64,000 nt of DNA from Metallyticus violacea (GCA_030762175.1 CM060833.1:6699001-6763000); one strand, 5' to 3'; numbered from the stretch's first letter, positions 1 to 10,379 are shown. Notes: generated by a model from the letters alone, not told the origin. Numbers and translations: made by a program.

Positions 1-29
1 ATTCTTGCATTTTGTGTTGTGAGCCAGAT

Positions 30-680
30 GCACGGACCTATCATGATCAGTGATGCTTTCTCCCGTGGCGAGAGGTTTTTTTACACGCGAACCCCCACTA
101 TTTTGCCCCGCCGTGGTGGGGGTAGTACGCCTGCTTGCTTACTTATTAACCTTGCTAATCGTTCCCGCGTGTGTGATGTGTTGTTTTCTTAATTAGACTG
201 TATACATAAAGTGTATTTTGTATCGTGTGTTTACAATGGCACAACGTTTATATACCACTCAAATGTAGTGAAAAAATCATAGGAACATATAGTTGATTCT
301 GTTACTTATGCCAATATCATAATAACCCCTTTTTGCAGAAAATTTCCAATAGGCAGTTTGATCATGCGTTTTTTCAACAGGACTCTGCCACTGCTCACAA
401 TTTCATGAGAGCATTTCACAACGTGTTTCTCACAAGACAGAGTTATTAGTAGGGATTTGTAGCACCCTCGGTTTCTCAATTTAAGAGCCTGCAGTTATTT
501 TTTCTGGGCAAATTAAAAAATTACCCTGTTCAAGACAAATCCGCACACCATACAAAACTCAAAGATAATATTCGTCAGGAAATTGTTCAAAATATTCAAA
601 ATGAAGGCGGGCATAGGCCGAAACACTCTGGGGAAAACAAAACTGATCGCACAGTACTTTGCGTGAACCTTACCTGTATG
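30..680 (+). mobile_element. Long-TIR Tc1/mariner-type element, internally deleted (copy 1)
   Basis: A decayed DNA transposon. The piece around 365-605 reads as a transposase C-terminal half: FFQQDSATAH (second catalytic Asp region), then after a one-base frameshift VISRD, and further on LKDNIRQEIVQNIQ. This is the DUF4817/Tc1-mariner style, in which the usual text is QQDGATAH followed by WPPRSPDLT and LWG. The flanks are terminal inverted repeats: about 40-330 matches the reverse complement of about 36340-36690 in the second copy, and 596-660 matches the outer part of the right end of that copy. The first half of the transposase is missing and the remaining frame is shifted, so this copy cannot make protein. 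Element limits are approximate because I see no clean target duplication. Confidence 0.65.
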
Positions 681-1969
681 CCTTATGAGGTAGGCCATGC
701 TTGTGAACAACCAATAGCGGCGGCTATAGTGTCTATAGTTACAGTTCTGTCTTCTCGTATTAAGTCTTATCTCGTTGCAAATTCACCTGTGTGCAAGTGT
801 TCGTCTTCGATGTGTGTCCGCTCTGCAGAAAACTTCTGCACCCAATTTAAAATAGCCTGACGTAACAGGCACTGCGCACCGTAGATTGGAAGTGTTTTCT
901 ATGAACTAGATTAGAATCCATACCTTTTACCCACAACGGAGCGCTGCTCGAGGTTTGTACAATCATTCATCTTGCAACTACTGTCTCGCTATTGTAAACA
1001 TCTAGTGACAATAGCCTCGGGTGCACCACATCAATCTGTAATCTAACGTCGTTTTCATTAGGCTTAGAAAGAAATTTATTTTCCAAAATTTGTAATTTCT
1101 ACGAAAAATTAATAAATGAATGTTCTTATATAATTGTATGTGTATGGCAAGTAAAGATTTCATATCAAAGTACAATGTGGTACGCTATTTGGGAACAGCT
1201 GGTAAATACAGAGGCGTGCGCCTTTGTAACTCTAAAAACAACGCGAGATTTCCTTGTTCTCTGTGCAGTTCCGACAGGAAGCTCGTAAATTTTGCAGGCA
1301 CAGCGGGAAACCTCTTTATTTTGGCAATCCTAAGACAGATGTCCGTGTCTTGATAGACATCTTTTAAAGTGCGGCCATTTCTTGTTAGAGAAGCAGCACA
1401 AAGAACATTCTTATGCTAACAACGGACATATTTGCGCATGGAGAGTTGAAAACTTTTCTCGTATAACAGATTTACAAACTCTAGAGGCTTCATAAAAAAA
1501 TTCTCGAAACTTGCTAGTCGGAGAAAAATTTGGCATTTTCCTTGAAAGTAATATCTTTCAGCTTTGAAGATAAATAAAAACACAGGAGCTAATTAGGGTG
1601 AGTAAGGTAGATGTGTAATAAATTTCAATCTAGGATCATGAATCGAGACTGTTCACCATATGGCACAACTATAGTCGTAAAATGTTGCGGTATCCATTTT
1701 TCTGAATCTTCAAGAATGATTTTGTAATGTGTAGACAGTAAACATAATAGAAACGGAACATTGGTAAACAACTTTTATCGTCATTCGAAACTTTGAAATC
1801 AAACCTAAAAACTATTAACACTTTGGAAATATTAGCTTTAGCTGTATTAGAGACCAATAGAAACGTTCACAAGTTGCAATTTCGATGGTACCGCAGTAAC
1901 TCATTCCGGGGTATATTTAACTACTTCGAGGGTGACGGCGGTCATTAGTCTCAAAGTAAGTTTTTGGCC
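681..1969. other. AT-rich stretch, nothing recognised
   Basis: No transposase motif, SINE, simple repeat or convincing exon was seen on either strand. Short open frames here lack any family resemblance. Confidence 0.5.
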
Positions 1970-2002
1970 GATGGCAGCATTAGTCCCGAATATTCTGGAT
2001 AT
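1970..2002 (+). repeat. Left copy of a 33-bp direct repeat
   Basis: Matches 2854-2886 at 29 of 33 positions in the same orientation. It lies at the left edge of the mariner remnant 2003-2790. It is far too long for a mariner TA target duplication, and it is direct, so it is not a terminal inverted repeat. Confidence 0.6.
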
Positions 2003-2790
2003 ATATAACAATATACATTGTTTTTCGTCAAAAAGTTGCTGATGAACAAGGAATTGTGACAGGGAGCATTGTCGTGATGCAACAGCCAGTTCCCTTGTCG
2101 CCAAAGTGCGGGCCGTCGCAAAATGTTACAGTAGTACGTGGAATTCACTGTTTGATTTGGTGGGACGAATTCTTTGTGCACAATCCCTTGGTATCAAAGA
2201 AAACGAAGAAAATGCTCTTGACTTTGCTCTTCACTTGTCTCGCTTTTTTTGGTCTTGGTGAGTTCGGGCTCATCCACAGGGAGGATTGTTGTTTTGTCTC
2301 AAGGTCATAAGCGTACATCCAGTTCTCTCGCCGGTGATGACTCTGGACAAGAAGTTTGGGTCATCGAATATCCCCCGACGAAGCTCCGTGCAAACTTCAA
2401 CACGTTGCGCCTTCTGATCAGCAGTCAGGATCCTTGGCACAAATTTTGCGGCGATACGATGCATGCATGCCCAATTCATCAGTTAAAATTCGTTGGCATG
2501 TCCCATTACTAACTCCCACTTCATGAGCAAGGTCTTCAATGGTTCGACATCGATCATGACGAATGCGGTGTTGAATTTTGACAACAGTGTCAGGATTTGT
2601 GCAGCTGACGGACCTACCGGTGTGAGCATCGTCTTCAATAGCTATACGGCCGGCCCTGAACCGAGCATGCCACTCAAACACACGTGTACGGCTCATGCTT
2701 TGTCCCCCAAATACTTATTGAATCATTACCAGGATTTCCGTAGTATTTCCCCATAGATTTGCACAGAATTTGATGCACACTCTCTGTTCT
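2003..2790 (-). mobile_element. Mariner-like transposase remnant (minus strand)
   Basis: Minus-strand pieces in the correct order match a mariner transposase. N-terminal helix-turn-helix region (2418-2696): VFEWHARFRAGR, HTGRSVSCT, and IEDLAHEVGVSNGTCQRILT. Middle (2270-2479): AAKFVPRILTADQKAQRVEV and then RVITGE at the first catalytic site, where the expected GDESW is already lost. Catalytic core (2040-2181): KEFVPPNQTVNSTYYC and NWLLHHDNAPCHNS, holding the second catalytic Asp. The reading then leaves the transposase just after FLTKNN, so the third Asp and C-terminus are missing. Frameshifts separate the pieces. No terminal inverted repeats are evident. A dead copy; family assignment is firm and exact subfamily is not. 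Confidence 0.85.
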
Positions 2791-2853
2791 GATCTTGGAT
2801 CCATCGTAAAATCGCCACCTAGCGGTACAAAACTCTAGTGCAACTACTGTTGA

Positions 2854-2886
2854 GATGGCAGCACCAGTCCCGATTATTGTGGATAT
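2854..2886 (+). repeat. Right copy of a 33-bp direct repeat
   Basis: Partner of 1970-2002 (four mismatches). It lies about 65 bp upstream of the transposase start of the mariner remnant between the two copies. Confidence 0.6.
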
Positions 2887-5179
2887 CGCCTGTTTATATC
2901 CGCGTATCATTCTGGAGAAGAAGATTAATATCATTCTTTCGTCGTATTAACGTTAATACTTTTTTCAAGTTTCTTAAATATTTAATAAAATAATAGTTGG
3001 TTTAATAAAAAAAATGTTTTGAAAGTATTTTGCTTTTATGTGTAAAACAAAAATATGTTTAAAAAATGGCGTTCCCAAAAAATGAGTTTACCTTGGTATG
3101 ACCTTGAAAATATGCACTAAATAAAATGCAATTAATATCATTGTGGTTGTCCTTCAAATGAATAAACATTCAGGCTTAACTATTTTCTTGAAAACGTGTT
3201 ACTTTCAAGATAATCGTTGGAAAGCTTTTAAAAAAATATTCTGTATGTGGACAAACATTGTTCAAATGCAATACGGAAGCTCGATTCTTCTGCCATCTCT
3301 CGTATGAAATGAAAGTGATGCAGCAACATAGTCGTAGACACGAAAATATACGAACATTACCTCAAAATGGCATATCACGCTTGAATATTGATAAATACAT
3401 AATAAATAAGCAAAAATATAACAGGAATATTAATAATAACACCCTTGCTGTAAATTGAAATGTGCCTTTACTAGGAAGTGTACATAACCAATTCAAGGTC
3501 GCAAACCGCTGTTCCTCCTACGTCACCATAACATTTTACTAATACATTACATTCTTGCAAGCAACAGAATGTTACAACTTCATATTTTACAAGGAATTAA
3601 TACACTTTTAATGTATTAGACGAGATTTTTGTGATATAGGGCCATTATATTCTGTCTTTGATGTTCAGTTATTTTATAGCAATAATGGCACGTAAGACGC
3701 CACTGGCGACAGCTACAGAAACTACATGATTAAAACTCAAGTCGCCATCTGTTGGACAGTTCTGAACTTCACCATTAAACAGATATCAAAAAACTAAATT
3801 CTCACTAGGAAACGAATATTAGTTATCTAACTTAGCCTAAATCATGCTCTTTATTTATATTTTATTCTCTTGCGACAATTTTTAAATTATTTTCGTAATG
3901 CTTTCCTTCACATGACTTTCTACTGCATTTAAACTCGTGGCACCATCTTTTTTGCCTTATTATAAGTACGGTGATCAAAGTTTTTAAACCGCTCAAGTCA
4001 TTCCAATATTTATTGTATCTTTTATTAGTGATTACTACATCTCCAGTGATTGTGATTTGCATAATAAATAAGTATAAAGTGAAGTGATAAGTTAAATTGA
4101 CGTAAGCGAGTTGCGGACGTGCGTGTTATAATCTATTTTACAGCGGCGGCTGGTTTATTGCAGCGCGAGAAATGACACGCGTAAAAAATTGTAAAGGTGA
4201 AAATCTTTGAGAAGCGTGCACGTTGAAGAAGGGAGCCTATGCCACCATCTTTCCCGGTAAAGGACGGCATGGCAATCTGTCACACGGACGGGGACAAAAA
4301 GGTTGACGAGAAATTTCTCGCCTGAATTAGTAAGCTAATCTTGTAGACATGTGGCCTAACTCACGCTGCACAATGAAAAATTTCCTACGTGCCCTCCTTT
4401 AGCAAGGAACATTAAACTTAATCATCAGAAAATTTGAAATTATCTCAGTGGCGGCTCTTATTTCAAAACAAAAAAAAAGTGCATGTATTAAAAATATTAC
4501 TTTTTAATTCTTTCGACCAGAACTATAGTTGACACTGTTCATAAACTTAGAAAAAAGTCTTCAGTAGGACTCGGAAAATGTCACTCAAAGCCTTTTTGGT
4601 CACTTGCATTTAGTACGCACTGTTCTTATATCCAAATCAGCATTGTGTTCAATATTTATGAAATGCAATGAAGTGCTTTCAGATAGTTAACATTTTTTTT
4701 AGATTTTGGTAATTGATTACAATATTTTTTTCATAATCTGAGATTATTAATTGATGCTAAATCAAAGACTCTCATAACCTGTTGCAAGGTAGCAGATACA
4801 TATTGATCTGGGTTACTTCATGCATGAATGTGGAGCCTGAGGCCATTGCCACTAGATAGCAGCATTAGTCCTGTGGCAATTGGTGGCATTAGACATGCGA
4901 CAGTTGTGGTTTACAATAGGGAAACATCAAATGCAAAATGGTGGCACCTCTCAGTGACTGCACAACCTTCGAGCACCGCTCCATTATTTGATATTTGTGG
5001 TTTTGAAATCAAAGAATGTTTATAAAGAAATGCTGCCATCTACGGTGAGATGTGCTTGTTACGTCAAATGGGTGCACAAGTTCTCTGAAGGGCGGACATG
5101 TATCGAAAAAGCAACACTGCAACAGAGATTGTCATAAAGGGGAGTTTGCAACAAGTTGAAGATAAAAGCTTGTTGTAAA
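2887..5179. other. AT-rich stretch, no gene recognised
   Basis: No transposase, SINE or convincing exon seen. A 13-bp string at 4848-4865 (GCAGCATTAGTCC) recurs from the direct repeat at 1970, which may or may not be significant. A splice-like interval at 4143-4195 was considered and not accepted. Confidence 0.45.
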
Positions 5180-5464
5180 TTTGGTTTATTTATGGACGCT
5201 CTTTAACATCTCAGGTCATTAGCGTCCCATTCATTCAGGGTGTGAAACGGCCGACAAATTTTGCTCAGAAGCCTCTTCTTTCAGGCTTGAGGTTCTTTTA
5301 CGTGCCGCAAATGTACGACACGGGATCCACGGCTTTACTTCCTTTCCGAAGGAAGCTATACTTAGGATTTTTACGCCCGAAAAAATCCATCGATCCTGGC
5401 CGGAATTGAACCCGCGATCTTGGGCTGAGGAAACAAGTATGGTTATCACTACACCACCAGGTCC
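5180..5464 (-). mobile_element. SINE-B, near full length
   Basis: A tRNA-derived short retroposon read on the minus strand. The head near 5464 has an A-box-like TGGTGGTGTAGTG and a B box of the form GGTTCAATTCC; the body has the conserved CTTCCTTCGGAAGG-type segment, and the 3' part contains CTGAATGAATGGGACGCT and TGTTAAAGAGCGTCC. The same order of segments recurs at 38195, 41949 and 44037, which defines the family. Non-coding; it would depend on an RNA polymerase III head and a partner LINE for movement. Apparent open frames across it are incidental. Confidence 0.85.
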
Positions 5465-6280
5465 CACTAGGCAGTACGGTAACTTTGGAGCCGTATCTGC
5501 TGTTAATCATTAATACATGGCAGGTTCGGTTTAAAAAAAAAAATTAAATAAAAGTTGCTTAATTTGTTAAGGACAAACATTATCATGAAAGTATATCATT
5601 GTTCCATTGATAATTCTAAAATTCCCCCCCCCCCTCCCTTCCACCGGAGCCGCGGTCCGTTGAGGTATTGCCCATGAAGGCAATTTCCTGCTAAAAGTGT
5701 AGAACAAGAACTTAGTTATGTTAGCAGCCGCTCTGGTTCTCCAGCCACATTTTCCTTGCACGAGATTGTACTCAGCGTTTCGTAAGGGCCATGCGTCTAA
5801 CTGATAGCGCAGGCTGCACTGAAATATGGCTCGTGGAATTTATGAACGTTAAACGGCCCGCCTCTACGCACCTCTTGGTCACGCGCGTGCGTATTCATAA
5901 ACGCTTTGGATGTCGAAATCACACAAGAGCGCTGTAGCAGCGATTTTTATTTTTTTACGCTGTCAGAATTTATTTTATGGTCATAAGAGCCCAGCGTTGC
6001 TAACGTGGGATATTTCGGGTTAAGTTATGCGTAGGCAAAGCCTCCTGTACTCTTAAAGGACATAAAACGTGGTCAGCAATGATCGGCTGCCGTTAACATG
6101 GACCTGTTTCCATAACAACCAAATGATGTGCTTCTCGGTAATCTTACTGCATGTTACGCAATAAAGAGGGGTTTATAAATAGGAATACTCCTAACAATTG
6201 ACAAAGAAAATGAAATACGGCACAACATATGAGAGTTGAGCCGCAAGTTTTTACTGCTTGTTAATGCTTTTGAGAATGCA
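5465..6280. other. Unassigned, with a CpG-rich patch
   Basis: Contains a C run near 5624-5636 and a CpG-dense patch at about 5775-5935 with two oppositely oriented TTCATAAACG-like motifs (near 5839 and 5891). No gene or element was recognised. Confidence 0.4.
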
Positions 6281-6717
6281 CGGGTCTGTTCAATAAAGAA
6301 AGAACACAATTTTTAGGACAACATACTTTTACTCATTGAGAGACGATCTTTTTCAAATTACTACCGTTGGATGCAGATGTCTCAGTCTTTAAAGTCACAC
6401 TGGAAAGCGTTCTTTGTCAGGTCCTTCAGAAAGAACCCGCAGCCTTTAACACTGCTTACGATAATAGACGGTGTTTCTTCAATTTAGGGAAAAGGAAAAG
6501 GAAAAGGAAAAGAAAAAGGAAAAGGAAAAGGCCACAGAAAGATATATCACGACTAAAGGGAGGGTCAGAGACACCCTTCTCATTCATTTTTGTTAGGAAT
6601 TCAGCAACAACATTTGCGATATGGGGCCGTGCATTATTGTGAAAAGTGCCCTTTTGCGTGTGATACAGTTTTGTAGAGTTTTCAAAACATCTCTTTAGCA
6701 TTCCCTTTTTATATATA
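6281..6717 (-). mobile_element. Mariner-like element 3' half (family shared with 32879 and 48600)
   Basis: On the minus strand the frame reads LYHTQKGTFHNNARPHIANV followed by VAEFLTKMNEKGVS and FPKLKK, the catalytic core and C-terminal linker of a mariner transposase, with DNARPH eroded to NNARPH. The left end, GGGTCTGTTCAATAAAGA at 6282, resembles the terminus CGAGGGCTGTTCAAT of the copy at 32879, and the following 70 bp also match that copy. An AAAAGG repeat has expanded inside the reading frame between the Asp motif and FPKLKK. The N-terminal half is absent. Dead copy. Confidence 0.8.
6488..6531 (+). repeat. (AAAAGG)n-like microsatellite
   Basis: About seven imperfect hexanucleotide units inside the mariner remnant 6281-6717. 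On the minus strand it encodes an LF-rich run inserted into the transposase frame. Confidence 0.9.
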
Positions 6718-7523
6718 CAGGGCGTAGCAAAAAGTTATGTGTAACAATAGGGTATGTCAAAACTTTAGAAAAACATTCCTTGTATATAGAGAGTGCAAAT
6801 ATATTATATGAACATTGGTCCGGATTATTTCTTTGTTAGAGACCTTTGTCTACAACTCCGCTTGCAAGGTGTGAATGCAGGCTAGAATGCGAGCATAGCT
6901 GTTCTGTAGCAATAACCCCACAACGGAACAGTTGCTTAATACGTACAGTAGATAAATGTTTACTTTTAACTCTGGTGGGGGGGGGGGTGTTGTAGCTACT
7001 CTTAGTTCCAAGGTTTAACCTTGTTGGTATCGTTCTGTATTACATAGTCCACTTGTTATGCTAGTCACTAAATTGCTTGACGTAGCACCCAGCACGTAGT
7101 GTCAGTTCTATGTGTTTGCGGACCTCGTTCCAGTTACATTAAAATGAAGTATTCAAATGCGGAGTTGACAGATGCTCATATGAACAATGAAATAGCCGAA
7201 GGTGTAGAGTCTTTGTGCTGGTGTTCTACAAGGCTGTCAGACAATACGAGATACTCCAGGAATACATCAGCGCATCAGAGAGTTCAGCGAGTTGATGAAT
7301 GCATCCGTGCTAACGGAGAACATTATGAACATTTCGTATGAGTTTCTGTTTTTCACAGTTCTGTTTTTGATTGTTCTTCTATGTGGTACAGGTGTAAAAA
7401 AAAAAAAAAAGACTTTAAAAGGAAATAAAGCAATTCAAGACCCACATTCATATTGCATTTATTATCATGTATATGTGAGGAATGTTTTCCAGAAGTTTTG
7501 ACATACTTTTTTGTTATATTCAG
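6718..7523 (+). mobile_element. Non-autonomous Tc1/mariner-type element with DUF4817-like ends
   Basis: Bounded by inverted termini. The left end starts CAGGGCGTAGCAAAAAGT and continues with GTATGTCAAAACTT then AAAACATTCCT; the reverse complement of 7450-7523 gives the same strings in the same order. TATA-like target sequence lies on both sides. Inside is a short open frame (7144-7341) that joins a DUF4817-type N-terminus to a transposase C-terminus. At about 806 bp the element has lost most of its transposase, so it is an internal-deletion derivative dependent on a full partner. A G run at 6977-6988 lies inside. It abuts a mariner fragment on the left and an M2 copy on the right. Confidence 0.75.
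7144..7341 (+). pseudogene. Internally deleted DUF4817-type transposase ORF (65 aa)
   Basis: Starts at an ATG with KYSNAELTD, matching the usual KYSNxELADMHFIYG start of DUF4817-containing transposase-like proteins, and ends with QRVDECIRANGEHYEHF and a stop, matching the usual C-terminal RRxxxCIxxxGxHFEHLL. The roughly 300 residues that normally lie between, including the DDE catalytic core, are gone. No catalytic residue remains. The frame could be translated only as a short peptide, for which I infer no function. Confidence 0.6.
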
Positions 7524-7527
7524 TATA

Positions 7528-7912
7528 TAGAGGGTGCCAAAAAATGTATACTCACTTCAAGCAAAGAAAAAACTGTGTTAACATAACAAAACCGAATTCA
7601 CACAAACAGAAAATGATGAGCACTAATCATCTTAGACTTTTACAGTTACAACAGTTGCTCAAAATGTCCATCATCGTCGTCGATACACTTCTGAGTACGT
7701 TGAACTACTGATTGAGCAACGTTTACGAAAGTGTCCTCAGCGATTGCAGCACATGCCGTTTCAATTTCTTCCCGAAGTGCTGTCAGTGTAACTGGTTTTC
7801 TACGATATACAACATCCTTAAGAGTTCCCCATAGGTAGAAGTACAACGGAGTTAGATCCCAGTCTCACGTGCACATTGTTTTGTAGATTTCTGCGGTGAG
7901 TGCTCAAAACGT
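7528..7912 (-). mobile_element. M2 element, 3' part, internally deleted
   Basis: Left end AGAGGGTGCCAAAAAATG at 7530 is the M2 terminus. Minus-strand frame 7646-7846 gives FYLWGTLKDVVYRRKP, EIETACAAIAEDTF, and RTQKCIDDDDGHFEQLL stop: the C-terminal third of an M2 transposase. Immediately upstream on the minus strand (7852-7912) is a piece from far closer to the N-terminus, SPQKSTKQCARETGI, so the centre is deleted. A SINE-B begins directly at 7913 and the other terminus is missing. Confidence 0.85.
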
Positions 7913-8107
7913 TCCAAAATCCTCAGTATGGCTTCCTTCGGAGGGGAAGTAAAGTCGTGGGTCCCATGTCGTACATTTACGGCACGATAAAGAACTTCAA
8001 GCCTGCGGGAAGAGGCCTCTGAGAAAAATTTATCACACCCTGAATTGAATGGGACGCTGATGATCTGAGATGTTAAAGAGCGGTCGTAAATAAAACAAAT
8101 CAACAAC
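7913..8107 (+). mobile_element. SINE-B, 5'-truncated
   Basis: Begins in the SINE body (TCAGTATGGCTTCCTTCGGA) and runs to the 3' end with GAATGGGACGCTGATGATCT and GTAAATAAAACAAATCAA. The tRNA-like head is missing. It is joined straight to the M2 sequence at 7912. Confidence 0.85.
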
Positions 8108-8345
8108 AATCGAAAGGTGGAAACCGAAAGTGACATCAATAAAACTGCTACCACACGTATATTGTTTATTTACTAACGTAAGAGTAAAGGCCATGCCACT
8201 TTCTCTTCCACTCTACCAGGTGACAAAAACGAGGAAAAAACATTAAAGACAATATATTGGATATAAATATGACATTTTTTAAAATAGTTAGAAAGTTGAT
8301 AAAGATAGAATTCCACTTGTTCTTCAATCATTTTTGTCGAGTACA

Positions 8346-8414
8346 AGGGGGAGGAGGAGGAGGAGGAGGAGAAGAAGAAGAAGAAGAAGAAGAAGAAGAA
8401 GAAGAAGAAGAAAA
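8346..8414 (+). repeat. (GGA)n(GAA)n microsatellite
   Basis: About seven GGA units followed by about fifteen GAA units. It lies about 60 bp beyond the stop of the LINE fragment at 8475-8650 (minus strand), so it could be that LINE's simple-repeat 3' tail, though this is an inference. Confidence 0.95.
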
Positions 8415-8474
8415 CAGAAACAAGAGACGAGCTGTTTTGATTCCTAGAATAAAGATAACAATTTAATCTATGTT

Positions 8475-8650
8475 TAAATTGCTTTACTGTTCAACAATCT
8501 CTGACTTCAGGAGGAAGGGAGTTCCAGATTCTGGGAACTGACACGCTGAACGAGGTTGAGTAGAAAAGTGTTCGGTGACGAGGAATAGACAGTAAAATCA
8601 TATTCCGGGTTCGAGGTAGGGACAGGTCTACGAAACGAGTGGCGATATGT
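8475..8650 (-). mobile_element. LINE reverse-transcriptase C-terminal fragment (jockey/CR1-like)
   Basis: The minus strand reads RTRNMILLSIPRHRTLFYS then SVSVPRIWNSLPPEVRDC, a stop, and TVKQFKHRL. The string R-x-WNSLP-x-x-(V/I) followed by a KxFKxxL helix is the typical end of jockey- and CR1-group reverse transcriptases. Only about 55 residues survive, with one stop codon (or frame interruption) inside the motif. The upstream RT palm domain is not present in the window. This is the only LINE piece I recognise here. Confidence 0.75.
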
Positions 8651-8660
8651 TACGCATTAA

Positions 8661-9610
8661 GCTAACAAACTTGTAAATTTAAATTATATAGCGAGAAATT
8701 ATTTATCACCATTTTCTTTATTGGACAACTTTCGAATATGTCGATAGGTGCGTACATATTTTAAGGGTTTTTATTTAGGAATTGATGCAGAAATTTTGCC
8801 TATTTCTAAATTCAGAAGAGGGTGCGGAACATCTCATCCCTCCCAAGCACCATATGGATTAAAAACTAAAAACGTGAGAGAGAGGAAATGGAAGGCTGTG
8901 CATGGTTGGCTGGTTGACTGACGCCGTCACGTCTGTGCCTTTGGAAACACGTGCGGCGAATTAGCCGCTTAACTGCAGAGCGGAAAATCTTTGTAGCAGG
9001 AACGGAAAGCTCGTCTGTTGACATCTTCATTGGCAGGCTACGGGGTGACGAAGGGTGCCATTGAAGGTCACACCTACCCCTATGCCATCTATAAAGAGGA
9101 TACGACCGGAAAAGGATGTCATCCCTCTTGTAATGGTCATTGGGGTGTCCTACAGTTTGACAAATCTCATAAACCTTTCCTGGGAACATTTACGGCTTAC
9201 TTTAAAACAGTTGGGCACACTGTATGAGCGAGGTAAGCACAGTGTTCTAATCTGGAAGAATGGCATTAGATGATTGTGAGAAATAAGGTGAAATAAATGC
9301 GAAAAAACAAGTAAATGTGTTTGATGATAAGATGTTTGGTAAAACACAATTATTATAAAATAAAACAAAATATAATAGGCAGCTAAAATTGGCTAGGTAA
9401 ATTAAAAATAGAAGAAAAAATTTTGAACGGTTATTAAAATAGTAAGGTTTGGTAAGTGTAATAATTTATTTGAAGGTGGGTATACTGAAAATGGGGAAAA
9501 AAAAAGGTTAACAATAAGAATGATCAAAATTGTTGGCAAATAAATATATTTAAATTAAATATTTTTAAGGCTACTAAAAATTTAGCGCTTGTAAAATATA
9601 GTTAAATACA
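8661..9610. other. Unassigned; open frames at 9018-9227 (+) and 8866-9189 (-) not recognised
   Basis: The interval 8870-9240 has more even base composition than its surroundings and open frames on both strands. None of them shows a motif I can place. The right part (9360-9610) is AT-rich with repeated GTTTGGTTAAxT-like words that recur at 10400-10520 on the other side of the M2 copy. Confidence 0.4.
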
Positions 9611-10379
9611 CCGAGGGTGCCAAAAAATGTATACACACTTTCACAGTAGATATCTATTTAATATATTTCAAAGTTTGACCAAAAAACAACAGTAACGTGT
9701 AGTATGATGTTCTGTAAACAGATGTGACTCACATTACGTTATGATAGCGTTGCTACAACAAAATGGAGCCAAGATTATCGTTTGAACAGTGGAAAGCAAT
9801 TTTGAAGTGGTATTAGAAAACCGAGAATGTTGTTGAAGTTCAAAGGCAATGGAGACGTGTGTACAGAACAGAACCGTCAACGCGAGTAACAATTGCACAC
9901 ATTCGAGACAAATTTGAGACTTGTGGTACCGTATGGGATGTTCACAAGGTCAGATCTGGGAGACCCCCACACTGTAACCAGCCCCGCGCACTGGATCCAA
10001 GGCACTTGATAGGACGAAGAGGTCCCATTGAGTTTCTACCGCGTTCTCCGGATCTAACTCCGTTGGACTTCTACCTATGGGGAACTCTTAAGGATGTTGT
10101 ATACTGTAGAAAATCAGCTACACTGGCAGAACTTCGGGAAGAAATTGAAACGGCATGTGCTGCAATCGCTGAGGACACTTTCGCAAACGTTACTCAATCA
10201 GTAGTTCAACGTACTCAGAAGTGTATAGACGTCGATGGTGGACATTTTGAGCAACTGTTGTAACTGTAAAAGTCTAAGATGATTAGTGCTCATCATTTTC
10301 TGTTTGTGTAAATTCAGTTTTGTTATGTTAACACAGTTTTTTATTTACTTGAAGTGTGTGCACATTTTGGCACCCCCTG
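9611..10379 (+). mobile_element. M2 element with both termini, internally deleted
   Basis: Starts CCGAGGGTGCCAAAAAATG and ends with the matching inverted CATTTTGGCACCCCCTG. The 5' untranslated part (9650-9760) is shared with the copies at 15139, 25252 and 39792. About 769 bp long; the transposase is reduced by an internal deletion that keeps the frame (see 9763-10263). It would need an intact M2 transposase to move, and none is present in this window. Confidence 0.9.
9763..10263 (+). pseudogene. M2 transposase, deleted centre, one premature stop
   Basis: The native ATG is at 9763 (MEPRLSFEQWKAILKWY) and codon 18 is TAG (9814-9816). The frame then stays open for about 150 codons to 10263. Visible parts: VYRTEPSTRVTIAHIRDKF and RSGRPP (N-terminal helix-turn-helix and GRPR-type hinge), then a jump at about residue 80 directly to LIGRRGPIEFLPRSPDLTP and LDFYLWGTLKDV (region of the third catalytic Asp), and a C-terminus ending CIDVDGGHFEQLL. 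The first and second catalytic Asp regions are deleted, so the product cannot be an active transposase, but a DNA-binding half is largely retained downstream of the TAG. Confidence 0.8.

Noticed and set aside
2813..2825. CGCCACCTAGCGG, resembling an insulator (CTCF-type) core
   Set aside because: A single short match without spacing or conservation evidence; chance is likely.
4143..4195. Possible short exon between TTTTACAG and AAAGGTGAAA
   Set aside because: Weak polypyrimidine tract and donor, only 53 bp, and no sign of coding beyond chance.
5231..5510. Minus-strand frames over 70 codons
   Set aside because: They fall inside SINE-B, which is non-coding.
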